Positions 1 through 12,418 of a stretch of 64,000 bases of DNA are shown piece after piece. Position numbers and translations under genes: made by a program. The notes beneath the pieces were generated by a model. It was not told the DNA's origin, made no database searches, and saw only the letters and a program-made list of their open reading frames with translations. Location: NCBI GenBank assembly GCA_030435675.1, contig CM059621.1, forward strand, positions 13,392,001 through 13,456,000, read 5' to 3'. How positions within the stretch are numbered: the stretch's first letter is position 1; each line of letters starts with the position of its first letter. This DNA is from Steinernema hermaphroditum. Lineage: Eukaryota; Nematoda; Chromadorea; Rhabditida; Steinernematidae.

Positions 1-2109
1 AATAAAAACATAAACTTGCATGGAAAAAGTAAGCTTAAGCGCTCGCTCAATACGATTGAGACGAAGGTGTTTCGGTACGAGGGCCAAGCCACGAGCATCT
101 AGTGAACAAAGTTCTCAGGTATTAAAATTTAAAATATCATTATGGCGACAATCTGTTTTTTTTTTTTTTTTTTTGAGAATTTCGATTCGTGTGGTCCTCG
201 CCCGAAATTACGTTTTTCAGGAATAACTTGTTTAATTCCAACTCATTGCGGGTATTTTTGTATGCAATTGTAATCATTCAAGGCTAGTCGACCGATTCCA
301 ATTGAGTTTCTCCGGATACACTTCGAAATCTACCGTAATACAGCCTTCAGTACTAGTAATTGGTCAATAATATCAATATAAACTGCTTAGAGCCATCGAA
401 TGTGTAGCTCAACGTTGAAACTCCCTTTTCTCGGCCCGAGATAGACCCTGACCCGAAGTTTTTGACTCTCAACCAGAGATGGCAACGGCTGAGCTGTATC
501 ATCCGTATCAACCGGCTAGCCGGCTGGCCAGCCGTTCAGCCGATCCGATCCGTATCCGCCCATCTCTGCTCTCAACTCATTCCGATCGGCTCGGAGCACT
601 TCCGACAGTTCCGCACTCGTTAAGAATAAAAAAAAATCTAAACATCCTACCTGATCTCCTTATTCACGACGGCAGAGAGCCGTAGGTTCGTCGTCCAGCG
701 ACGTACCAGTCGAGATTGCAAATGAATGGAAGGCGCGCATCTAAATCAAAATATAGTAAAGCGGCATAAACAAACATCTGAAGGCGCCAAATAGGGTAAA
801 TAGGAAAAGCGTATATAAATGAGGTGCCAAAAAATAAGTCGTCGGCGAATTGACAGCCATGGGCGGCTATTTTCGAATGCCGCTGACGTGACGAAGGAAC
901 ACAAATTAAGCCGTCCGGCAGCAGATGTACGTAGAACGAAATGGGCATTCTCTTTTCCCAAAACACACAATATATCAAGTAAACAAGTCGTTTTGATTGC
1001 CTGATGTGCTACAGTACAATCATTGCCTCTTTCACTGCTGATGGGTCGTCCACTCGCTCTACCTAAAGTCATTTCTGTCGGTAGCGATCGGTCGGGTCGT
1101 CCACTTGCTCCCTCTCTCATTCGCCAAATGAGTTAAGTTCTTGGCCTTTCGTGTTGCCTGCAATGATCGCCCCAGCTCCCAGAAGACGTGGAACACCAGA
1201 GAGTCGTGGTTCCAACGTCTCAGCGAGAAGACCGTAATCACCGTCCGACTTCCCCGCCTCGCCACTCAAGTCGCCGCAGAACGAAACGGGAATTCTTTTT
1301 TCGATCGTTGATCTAAGAGTATAAACTCGCACAACTGCAAAGCAAAGCTTCAGATCTTTTAATTAAAAAAGACTAGGCTCAAAATTCTCAAAAATTTTCC
1401 AGTCATTATGTGCTGTCATCTCCGCTCATCTCCATCTCTGTCATCTTTACTGTCATGTCAAAAGGTTATGCGATGTACTTGAAGTTATATTACAACCAAA
1501 AATGCTGGCTTCTGTGTGCTTCAAAACAAACAGGGTCCGCATTTTGTGGACCCATTCATGAAGTTTTTAGAAGAAAATTTAGAATCCATGTAGTTTGTAG
1601 AGTGTGTGTAAGCACATAATCTCGTGATCAAGAAAACCTTAAGAAGCCATAAAATACGTCTCAAATTTCAAAGGAAGTAGAATAAGAAATCGACCAAAAA
1701 TCGACACTTTAAGGATTGCGTTTAATTGTTTTCCATTCTAAATTCTATAAAGCCCTGTTTTTCGTACTTCCACTATGAGTGCGACCCTTGTTTTCCACAC
1801 TCCCACTTCAAATCAGACTCCTTAAGCTCATTTCATTCCATCCATGTCGAGAAGTGGAAGTGTGTGCTTTAACCTGTGCTCATAGCAAGAACTTTTTCGT
1901 TGTCGTCAGCTTTCCTCTCGCGCGGCATTCTAATTATTCGCTCAATCGTATCCGCTTTGCGGCACGTACCGATAACAACGCATTGTTCCCCATTTTCGTA
2001 GCGCTGCCGCTAATAAACAGGGTTGTGTCATCGGCAATTGTGTCAACCCATCGGAGGCGATTAGGCGAGTAAAGCGCGCCAACCGGCGACCGCTCGCTCC
2101 ACTTCATTT
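1..2109. other. gene-poor left flank
   Basis: No exon chain or conserved protein was recognised here on either strand. The stretch holds a run of about 18 T near 155-172 and one copy of a GC-rich dispersed repeat around 1036-1265 (listed separately). The open frames present are short, overlap that repeat and lack supporting splice sites. The last 200 bases are GC-rich and form the likely promoter of the IFT121 gene. Confidence 0.5.
1036..1265. repeat. GC-rich dispersed repeat, copy 1
   Basis: The segment contains the core GATCGGTCGGGTCGTCCA, an AATGAGTT block, a TTGGCC block and a GCTCCCAGAAG block in this order. The same ordered blocks recur near 21375-21500 and 32450-32665, with a diverged relative near 12640-13120. 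No transposase or RNA gene was recognised in any copy, so the family is unclassified and probably non-autonomous. Confidence 0.6.
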
Positions 2110-2123
2110 GTCTCCATAGCGAC
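2110..2123 (+). promoter_or_regulatory. X-box-like RFX/DAF-19 site
   Basis: GTCTCCATAGCGAC fits the RFX-factor X-box consensus RYYNYY-WW-RRNRAC at every position. It lies 76-90 bases before the IFT121 start codon, the distance range in which nematode ciliary genes carry X-boxes bound by DAF-19. The link to ciliary regulation comes from that known family behaviour plus the downstream gene; binding itself is inferred. Confidence 0.6.
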
Positions 2124-2199
2124 GCGGCCACTCGGCGCCGCCAGTCCCCCGGGATCGCCGTTTGTTGACCGGCCGGCTGGGCCGACGTCCGTCGCCGAA

Positions 2200-5100
2200 A
2201 TGTACGTCTACCTAACGAGAAAGGTTAGTCGATTTTGTGGAACGAAAAAACGCATCGCGTGTAGCCACACATCATAATTGTACACCCGTTTCTAAATCAC
2301 CACTTTCATTTTGCATCTTTTCACCATGATTTTGCCTCCATCTCGAAGATATGAAAGCAGAGAGGTTGCTCTGTGAGCGAACAGTTTGCTACTTGCCCTA
2401 TCTTTTATTTTTGCAGAAAATACGAACAGTCAATTATGATATTTATGTGACTCTGTGACTCTGTTTTGTGGCTTATTCGGCTCGTCGACAAGAGACCTTC
2501 TAATCTGGCTATATAAACGTCAAAGTTTCAAGTTGATTGGGGCAGGCAGCATGCTAGGAAGCGCGCAGCTAAACAAAGAAGTACTGTATGTATAAACATT
2601 AGACCAAAGGACACTGTCCAAAATGCAAAAATTTCCCAGAAAGACCGTATGATGATCGTATATGAGACCTGCATTTTCAAGTTGTCCCCTCAAGCGCCAA
2701 CTATTTCCATCAATGACTCTTGTTCGCAGTTCGCACAACCCATTCAATGGCGTACGATATCAGTGGAAACCACTTCGATGCTGTTGATAAAATGTGCTTG
2801 AAAAACAAAATATCTGTGGCCAAAGTCTGCAAAAATCACGATTGGAAAAATGACGATTGGAAGAACACTGAACCCATAGAGCTAAGTATACACGCTTGCG
2901 TTCACATAAGCAAACGTTGACGTCGCCAGTCGACAACATTATATTGGGTTGGAGCATTGAAAATGGGACACTTGATAAACATTGGGTTGTTTACACTTGT
3001 GGCAGAATTGATGGGTGATTTGTGGAGTGCCGTGAACTCTCACCCCACACTATGATTCGACACTTGTCCATTGGATGCCTCTTAATGTTAGAGGTCTATT
3101 CAGTTTTGATGGTCATTTTTTTTTGGCACCTCGAGATGACAAAATGCGAAGTGATTTTCAAAAAGAAAGTTCGGGCTCATTACAAACATTTAGTGCTTCG
3201 ATTTGCTAAAGTCTTTCCACTTCCCCGTATAGTAACAAATTCGCACTTCCGCGTTTCCAGGAAGCAGACGATGAGAACAAGATGATGCAACAACCCAATT
3301 AAGCACACAATTAAGCTAGAATTCGTACGGAAATTGGTTGTGGCATTGTACCCTATCCCTCAAAAATTGACCAAGAATTAATGTCGATTTTAATTGATAA
3401 AATGGCAACCTTCGACTCTGATGCCACCACTCCGAAAGAAGCCAGATGATAAGCGATGACTACGATGTGATACACATCTTTCATGGTGTTCCATTTAACG
3501 CTTTGACGGTTTAAGCCGTTGATGCATGAGTACAAACTCGCAAAAGTGTAAACTGCAGCTGCTTTAGTGACACATTTGCGTAATATAAAATTAAAATCAT
3601 ATTTACTTTCACGCGCACCAAAAAACCTCATCTCCTTATAGTTGGATAACAGTAGATGTGTGTATGTAAATAGAGCTGACGAATTTTTGAACGTCATATA
3701 ACTTCATAGGGGGGTCCTGTGGGAAAACGAGTTTCAAAGCAACGTTTGAACGAAGTGCGAAGAGCTACAAATAGAATGATGTCAAGCCAAAACTAATGTC
3801 CTCCGCACTTCGCTTTCCGTTTTCAGATATCCATGCCTGCAAACAAAACGCTTCAATGCGTCTCCTACATGCAAAACAAAGGCTATGTGGCCGCAGGTGG
3901 AATGGATGGACTCCTGAAAGTGTTCAAGATGATTGACCACCCGCTCATCAAAGGTGACCATCGTACAGTAGGCGTCTGTCACCGGCTGATTCCTAACAGG
4001 TTCCGCTCGCGATATGAAGAACGTCGCTTTGCCGGGCACGACGAATCTCGAAACGAATCAATCTCTTGAGGGCCACAGCGGTAAGACCGAGTGCAATCCA
4101 CACAATACAAAGCGATTCCAGGCATCGTAAACATAGTCGCGTGGAATGAGATTTACCAAAAGCTGACGACGAGCGACTCAAATGGGCTCATCATCGTCTG
4201 GATGATCCATCAAGATCAGTGGTACGAAGAGATGATCAACAACCGGAACAAGAGTACTGTAGTCGACATGGCCTGGAGCTACGATGGACAAAGAATAGCG
4301 ATTGCCTACGAAGACGGACAAGTCATAGTGGGATCGTGTGATGGAAACCGTCTTTGGAGCAAAGAGATCAACGGGAATCTCGCCAAAGTTTGCGTAAGAT
4401 CAATTTTGCGAAGAGCAAAAATTTTTAACCTTTGTTAAATGCCAAAAGTTTACAATGTTAGATTGTATACAATCGTTAGATTGTCCAGTCGTTGAAGCCA
4501 TCATTTTTGGGAAGGCACATGGACATTTTTCTTGTAAATTGTTCCGCAAACATTGGATAATACCAATTATTTTAAATCTTCTTAGAACACCAGTCGTTCT
4601 TACGGGCAAAAACGTGACAAATGCGGCACGAATTTCGAAATTATGTACAGTGGCACTTTTATGGCGCTTTCTGGAGAACAAAGATCATAAAACTTCATTC
4701 GGCTAAGTGATATATGGTCGTGAGCCTTAAACTAAACAGTATATGAAATACACGGGATAAAAAATTCCGTAAAGGGCGTATGTTAAGTTCCATCACGGTT
4801 CCATTCACTGCAAGTTTCTGGTTTTCTGACGCCTAACCTATTCAGCGAGCCTCCTAAAAATATTTTCTGGTAAAGTAATACAAGGTACCATAAAAGATGG
4901 CCAGTTCGAAATACACCAAAAATGGAAAGATTGAATTCGCCGTAACATAACGAAACGGACTTTCTTTTTACGCACAAAGCACTTGTGTTTCCGAACAAAG
5001 TCCACGCAAACATCATTTTAATGAAAGTTTTTAACAGTAATGAAAACAGTAACCATCCGTTGTGTTCGTAAAAAGTCAAAAATTGTAAATTATTCTGACA

Positions 5101-8100
5101 AATTTCGATCTGCACCCATTTGAGTATTCGTTCAGTGGTCACCCGACTCCACTCTTCTTCTATTCGGAATGGTCGACGGAGAAGTGCACGCCTACAACGC
5201 GAACGGCGACCACGTCCTCAAAGTGCCCATGGCTTGTTTGGACAACGTCGAATTGGAGAGCGCCCTAGCCAGTTAGCGGAACCTTTCCTACAGCCAGCCT
5301 CACGACTCTTTCAGTTTTTGTGGAAGACCTCCGAAAGGACTCGATTGTCTCCATGGAGTACTACGTGCCACCGTACGAAGAGCCCAAAGAGGGACATCTC
5401 GGCGCGAACCAGGAGCCTGCGTTTGCCAGAGAGGACGGTGCCAATGCGGTTAGGCCTGTCGTCGGCGACGACCGGAACCGTCTTCTTGTGGCCTATCAGC
5501 ACGGAGTCGTTCAACTGATGAGGCACGAGTCTGACCAAAGTAGGATGACTTTAGTCGGATTAATGGTGGCGCAGACTTTTCAGATCAGGTGGTCTGCCGC
5601 CTCAACATGGTCATCAGTCAGGCGTGCTGGAGTCCTTGTGGATTCATGATTGCCGTGGCAGGACATCAGACAGATCTTCCAGATACGGAGAGAAACGTGC
5701 TCACTTTTCTGAACGCGTATGGACAGGTTTGTGTTTTGGGAGTTATACGAATCGACCTTGATGGAACTGACATTAGCATCCGTCAAAAATCACTGGTCCG
5801 TTGATTCTTTCAAAAATCGTACGAGAACAAACAAGTGTATTATGATCCAGAAGGAAACCAGTGAATATTTTCATTCAACGATATTTTCAGAAGATCCGCA
5901 CCCTTAGAGTCCCCGGGACCAGCCTTACCTCGTGTTCTTGGGACGGAAGTGGACTTCGCCTCGCTCTAGCTATCGACAATCACGTTTACTTCGCATCCGT
6001 CCGTCCGAACTATAAATTCACCTACTGTGGACAGACCCTCGTCTACAGCTACGAACGCAGAGATCTCATCGACCACGTTGTCGTCTTCTACGAGACCAAA
6101 ATGGAGGAAGTGTACAGGAAGTACGTCCGCAATCTGATGGCCATGACGGCCCACGATCAGTACTGTGTGCTGGCCAATAAAGGCGATGAGGTCGCTGGAG
6201 TTGTAAGTGAGAAAGTTTGCGATAGAAGAGATGGGTAATCAACCTCAGGAGTCAGTGAGCTATCAGTTCCAAATATGCAACGGAATCGGAACGCCAGTCG
6301 ACTACAAGTACATCGAATTGGAACCGAAGCATCTAGCGATGAACAGCAAGTCCGTTCTGATCGCCAGTAATGACCGATTTTCCATCTGGAACTACACGGT
6401 GCCAAGAAAGACAAAGATGGAGTTCGCGAGCCTCTTCAAAGCCGAGAATACGGTGGAAAGCAACGACACGTAAGTGGCACGAACATGTACTCTGTGATCA
6501 AAATTCTCCTTTTAGCATATACCACATCGACAACGGCCCTGAGAGAGGCGGATTCGACGTGAAGCCCTTCCATCGTCCCACTTCCGACTACATCACCAGC
6601 GTCTGCATGAACGAGAACTTCTTCCTCGTGGTGACTCAGCTGTGGTAACTCACATTCCTCTAACCCTCAGTCCATTCAGTGTCGCAACTCGGGAACGATC
6701 CTCAAATTCACTCTCCCTTCGTGTCAGTGCGTTTCGAAGTTTTCCATTCAATCTGCCGCCGAACACATGATGCTCAACTGCAACTCATCACAGTTGGCCG
6801 TTCTCACTCCAAGCACCTCTATCCGACTGTATGAGTTGGAGGAAAAAGCGGCCAAGTTGAAGTTCGAAAGGAAAGACGTGTGGACGGCCATGTGGGACTC
6901 GGTAAGAAACACCACATAGAGCAAGGAACAACGTACAAAAATGATTCAAAAATGTTTCAACAGACCAGAAGCAATTTAGCAATTCAGAATTATGTAGCTG
7001 GTCTGGCGGAAAGGGAGGCTATTCAAAAATTCACACTGATAATAAAATAAAATTATGTATGTTTTTACTTGAGAAGGAACAAACAAAAATATCGAGAAGA
7101 ACCACAACCATGACCACATCAAAGAACTTGCAAAAATGATTAAGTTTTAACTGACGAACAGCAATTTAGCAGTTCAGAGTTCGCTGATTGGGCGAAAATG
7201 GAGGCTATGGTCGATGTAAACTTCTTTGGGTACCGGACACGAAATTGGAGTTGTATTCAAATATAGTCATATGGAAAAATAAACTAATTTTGTAACTACA
7301 TCCCCCACCAAAAATATCTCTCATTTGATTAATTAAAACTATTACAATTTTGCGTTTTAAAAATACCAAGTCAATACAGTATACCGCAGACGAAAATAAT
7401 GAAATGTTCAGTCACTCTGAATGAAAGAGAAGCCATCCAAACACTGCAATTGAAGTGATTTTTCACATTCCTCGAAAGGCACGAGTTTATCTGTGTGCTC
7501 AATTCAGGAGAATCCGAACACCATCGCCATCATGGAGAAGTCGCGCATGATCGTCATTCGTGGATCGGAGCTCGAAGAGCCCGTCAACAACAACGGCTAC
7601 TTCTGCTCGTTCAAGGACCTCACCGTTCGGACGGCCGTGCTGGACGACATCTTGAAGGAGCCGGAAAACCCGAAGAAGGACCACATCACCGACATGGAGA
7701 TAAAGGTGACCTTCTTTCTTCTTTTGTAGCTCCACTCCGCTTTCGTGATTGAAGATGTGCAGCACTGAGTACCGTTATCGTAAACCTTTCCGACAGCCCC
7801 GCAAGGCGGCACTCTCCTCCTCTTCTTCGCCCGAGCTGGTGTGCAGCGGTCCCATGAAGTTTGTGGAGCAGAGACGCCCTGTCAGAGAGCACTCGCCTAA
7901 TAGTAGTGCTGACGAGGAGGAGAGCTGTCTCCTGAAACGAAATTCCGACGACGAGAGGGAGCAGTTCCAGAAGATCCTTGCGGAAGTCGGTACGAAGGTT
8001 GTGTTCGTCGCCTAAAGTCAGCCTTTCTTCTTTCAGGCATGTCCTAGTGCACACGTACTTCTCGTCGTTGTTGCTGTGTTGTCTGCTGTGGCGCTTTTAC

Positions 8101-11100
8101 GGAAAGAATTGGGTGAAATGGGTGTGTAGTAAGGGTGACAAGAGTTCAAAAAAACAGGTTTGGCTTGGGTTGTGGTTTGTTAATTTTGTTCGTATTTTGC
8201 GATCCAAATAAAGCTCTGAAAGGTCAGCTTGGTCATTGACTATGCACGCTCTTTGCTTAAGATGTACCGGGCCTAAAACACAATTTTTATGTGGTTTATA
8301 AAGTAAGCATCTCTTCAGTCCCTCCGAGATGCCAAAGCGCTGCTCTCGAAAATGAAAATCGAAGAAGCCAACGCGTACATCGAGAAGAACAGTCACCCTA
8401 AGCTGTGGAGCCTTCTAGCCGAAGTGGCACTCACCAGATTAGACCTGGCCACGGCCGAACACGCTTTTGTGCGCCTACAGGACTATGCAGGCATTCAATT
8501 CCTCAAGAAACTGAAGAACGTCCAAATCGACAAACTGAAGAAAGCGGAAGTGTGCTTGTTTCTGGGCAAAGTGGACGAAGCCGAAAAAATCTATATGGAC
8601 AACGATAGGCGGTGAGTAGAGTGCATAAAACTTTGAAGAGAGTTTTCTTCAGTGATCTGGCGATAGAAATGCGCAAGAAGCTGAAGGACTGGTTCCGAAT
8701 ATTGCAAATAATCCAGCAGTCAACTGGTCCTGGGGACGATGTGTTGCGACTGGAGGCGTGGGAGAGGGTGGGAGACTATTTCGCCGACAGGCAGAAATGG
8801 TAGACGCTCATTTTTTGGTGGAGCGCAATGCGTTGTTTACAGGGATGTGGCCGCGAAACATTACGAGATGAGTCGGAGTTACAAGGAGCTGAGCGACTGC
8901 TATATAATGTTGGAGGACTACAATGCCCTGGAGCAACTGGCGAAGCAGATAAACGACGGGAATGAACTTCTGGCGGTAAGTGTGAGCCATCGAATGCAGC
9001 TTATGGAGGTTTTTCGGGGGCCACATGCCTTTCCCGTACTAGTATTACATAGTGAAAATGAGTAATGACGTTACTCCAATGCTGTACATGAATCTTCGCT
9101 TATCTAAAAAGGCTGACAGAAACAACAACTATGCATTTTTGAACGCATGTTTCTTGTGGACCATTCACCGACATTCTCCAAATTCAAAACCTCAGATTTC
9201 TTTAATTTTTGTAGACCGTGTGAGGGTAACGCTCTTGTGATTTCTTACTCACCCTCACAAAGTGTCGCATTGTCTTGGCCCGAAGGAGGTCGCACACACT
9301 TCTAGGGTGAACTCCTTCTAACAAAATATTTTTGGGTGTTGCGCCCAAGCTTCTCTTTGCTTTATTATGATAATTCGATTCCGTTTTGCGAAACAGCCTT
9401 ACAACATTCACGACGATTGGTCAAAGCACTCTTATTCTTACACTCTTATCTGGCAAGATAACTGTTCTTTCTATCCCTTCTATGTGACTGATATCGTCTT
9501 ATTTGGATGGTTCCATGTTAATTTTAGAGATTCCAGTCGTTCACAGAAAGTCAAAGTCAACTTCTTGTTAACATTTTATTTTTGCCAAGGTCGGTTATCT
9601 TCTGATGAGAGACTTGAAAGCCGTTCTATATTTCATTTTTGACGTCGTGACCTTTGTTCCCACTGATTTCAGCGCATTGGCAAAGTCTTCGCAAACACAG
9701 GACTCTGCGAGCAAGCCGTCGACTGTTATATGAGAGTAAGCTATTCGATTTTATCTTAGATCCTACTTCCCTTATACATACAGTGCGACCGCATAAACGA
9801 AGCTCTCGACATCTGCATTCAACTAAACCAGTGGGAGAAAGCCGTTGAACTCTCCCGACAGCACAACCTTAGAGATGTCCAATCTCTGCTGGGAAAGCAC
9901 GCCGAACAGTTGACTGGAAGCATCGACAAGCAGCTGGCTGCAGTTCAGTTGTTCAGAAGAGCCGGAAGGTACATCGATGCCGCGAAGATCGTTTTCAATG
10001 TGAGTCGTTTTCACAGAGCTTTGCAGAAATTTATTTTTGCACACCATTGCAGATTGCTAACCAAGAAAGAATGAAGCAGTCGCAACCCGTTCGACTGAAG
10101 AAGCTCTATGTTATGGGGGCACTCTTGGTCGAGCAGTACAGAGAACAAAACAAAGCGAAGTTGGCCAAAGGCCAAGAAGGCAAGAAGGACATGACCGGAG
10201 TAAGCACGAATTTTTAGGAAAATGTCGGCAATTGCTGGTCTTCTGCATTATGCTTTTACAGTTATCAGTCATTTACGGTTGAATCGCTTGAACGAAACCG
10301 ATTTTAAGTGTTATTTTTTGGCATGAAGTTTCTTCTTTAAATATTACTTTTGCTTATTTTTGTTGACTCCACTCCGCTCATAAACGGCAACGGGATCTTA
10401 CATTTCAGCGTACACGCATGAGACGAGACCTAGCCTTCCCTGACTTTTCTTGGAAAATGGATACACCTTTGTGGGGATTTCGTAAAACTGTTTTGCGTGT
10501 TTTAGTCCTCGAAGACACTAAAAATTAGGCGTACGATAGACTCACACAAAGATTTGAAATGAGAGCCATTAACAGCTTTTGCCAGATGGGATTTTTACAC
10601 AAAAAACATCGCCCTTTTCAGTTGTTATCTTTCCACTTTTATCCACTTTTCACGTTTTCCACTTTTAATGGCAATTATTGGCGGGGTAATGCAAAGTTGA
10701 ACTAAAAATTGCAAAATTACAAGAACTGATGGAAACTTATCCTCTTAAGGCAGAAATTGCTTTACAAGGCCTTCTCGCCGAGGACAGTTCTCTCTCCATC
10801 GAGGACTCAAAGATGATCGACGGTGCGTGGAGAGGCGCCGAAGCCTACCACTTCTTCATGCTCACTCATCGGCAGATGTACGACGGCGACGTCGACGCCG
10901 CTATGAAGACCGCCTTGTCGGTCGTCGAATACGAAGATATCCTCGATACACTGGAGATTTACTCTCTCTTGGGTAGTCCAAATACACCGTATATATGTGC
11001 GAGATGCTCTTCTTTAGCTTTGTCCGCTTGCGCCGCGAGACAGTTCTATGTCTGCAGTCGAGCATTCATGAAACTGGAGTCGATTCCAACCCAGTCACCA

Positions 11101-11429
11101 GACGAAAGAGAAGTTTACGAGAGATTAGCCCGGACGATCTTTATGAAGTAGGATCTGTCTTGTGATAGTGTTCAAGTAGATTGTTTAGACACATGCCCCT
11201 CGACGCGCGGCTGAAGCAGGTGGAATGCCCCCAGTGTGACACGATGATTCCTGACTACTCTCTGGCATGTCCTTCTTGTGACACAAAGTTCCCCGTGTGC
11301 ATCGTCTCCGGAAGGCCCCTTTTCGACTATCAATTCTGGCTGTGTCCATCGTGCAAACACAGGGCCTACGAGAAGGAAATCCAGGGGCACAAGCACTGTC
11401 CGCTTTGTCATCACGAATTGAGTCAGTAG
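2200..11429 (+). CDS. ifta-1: intraflagellar transport protein IFT121/WDR35
   Basis: Subunit of IFT complex A, which drives retrograde transport in cilia. The model has 21 exons: 2200-2223, 3827-3953, 4000-4080, 4122-4393, 5136-5271, 5315-5539, 5584-5726, 5891-6202, 6249-6469, 6516-6630, 6680-6901, 7508-7705, 8319-8611, 8653-8799, 8843-8975, 9673-9735, 9784-9999, 10053-10199, 10750-10972, 11018-11147, 11189-11429. They join in frame to 1222 residues; human WDR35 has about 1180. Order: N-terminal WD40 propellers (motif [14 protein letters not shown], then MINNRNKS), a TPR-like solenoid ([29 protein letters not shown]), and a C-terminal zinc-ribbon-like end with CPQC, CPSC and CPLC pairs. The first exon codes only MYVYLTRK and is separated by a 1.6-kb intron; it matches the conserved start of the family. 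Collinearity with WDR35 runs the whole length. Introns carry repeats. The exon 10/11 junction (donor 6631) was chosen by alignment. Confidence 0.95.
2944..3298. mobile_element. short mariner-type inverted-repeat element (MITE)
   Basis: The 355-base segment begins TTGGGTTGGAGCATTG and ends with the imperfect reverse complement, so read inward both ends start TTGGGTTG. It lies in intron 1 of the IFT121 gene. The same terminal sequence occurs at 11486, 12419 and 13851. There is no transposase. A TA precedes the left end; the right flank does not show a clean TA duplication. Confidence 0.55.
6936..7215. repeat. diverged tandem duplication in IFT121 intron
   Basis: Two blocks about 170 bases apart share an AGCAATTTAGCA core followed by TTCAGA and, later, a GGAGGCTAT motif. 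They lie in the intron between exons 11 and 12 of the IFT121 gene. No function is visible. Confidence 0.45.
7797..7997 (+). other. candidate in-frame cassette exon of IFT121
   Basis: Within the 613-base intron 7706-8318 a 201-base open segment is bounded by a good acceptor (CTTTCCGACAG) and a possible donor (AAG|GTTGTG). Both edges are phase 0, so inclusion would insert 67 residues rich in Ser, Glu, Asp and Arg between the propeller region and the TPR solenoid. The core family skips this point. The weak donor makes regular inclusion uncertain. Confidence 0.4.
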
Positions 11430-11485
11430 ATGAAAGTGCAACATTTATATTTTGTTTGATAAACATATTCTTCAGTTAGCATATA

Positions 11486-12190
11486 TTGGGTTGTTCAGTT
11501 GAAATCGGGTCACTTTTTAAACAATTGTGTGGTCACGTAAAACACGTATACTTCACTCAAGACATTCACCATTGGCACCGACAATGTAAGTCCGCTTTGT
11601 GCGCTGGATCTGAATTCCTCATTCGCAAAGTTTCGAACCAAAAATTATTTTTGATCAGTGACCTGGGCATCTTATTCTTAGTGGTTTCCTCTGATTCGTT
11701 CGAGCGACAGTACGATAACGCGAAAAGAGTGCTTATGAACAGCAAAGCTCAAAGTGGAGAGATACACCTTGTTAAAAGAAGTTAAAGATTTTTTGCATAT
11801 ATGAATGCTGAAAACCTATCACAGTATCGTCAATATCAGTCCGCTTTGTGCGCTGTGTCTGGATGCCTCGTTCGTAGAATATGCGTGTTTTCGAGTCAAA
11901 AAAACGTTTTGGTCTAATTTCCGATCACTTTATTTTATTCTGAGTGACTTCTTCTGATATCGCCATTTATGGATGAGCACCAGTGAACGTAAGATACAGC
12001 GAATATCAAATTGGAAAGAGGCGGTCTCGGGCGGTAGTACACTAGTTTCCGATATAACACCAGTGAGACATAGGAGCCGAGTCACGCCAAGAAGACCGCA
12101 GTGCGTGCCAACAGCCTAATGAGAAACGTAAAGCTCGACATCAAAACCGAAGCTCGCTAGAACCCCTTTTCCAGCCGCGTCAATCATGGA
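11486..12190. mobile_element. mariner-type repeat fragments
   Basis: A TTGGGTTG end preceded by TA starts the segment. The blocks CAGTCCGCTTTGTGCGC and TTATGGATGAGCAC recur in the neighbouring element at 12419-13851, so two partial copies lie side by side. No intact transposase frame was found. Confidence 0.45.
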
Positions 12191-12418
12191 AATCCACCTC
12201 TTTCGCCATTCACTCGATGTCTCCGTGATTTCTAAAACAATTTTTTTGTTACAAATTACGCATTACAATATGGGTATATTACAATATAACAAGAAAGGTG
12301 GCAAATCATCAGTTCCTTGGTTTGGTCCCTTCAGCATCCAACTTTATTTTACGATCGAAATTAGATCATATGAAAGAGCATCCATTTTTGCAGACTAATT
12401 TGGCGTTGGCATAAATTA

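Noticed and set aside
11486..11785. 99-codon open frame as a transposase
   Set aside because: Lies in a mariner-type repeat but shows no helix-turn-helix or catalytic D/E motif.
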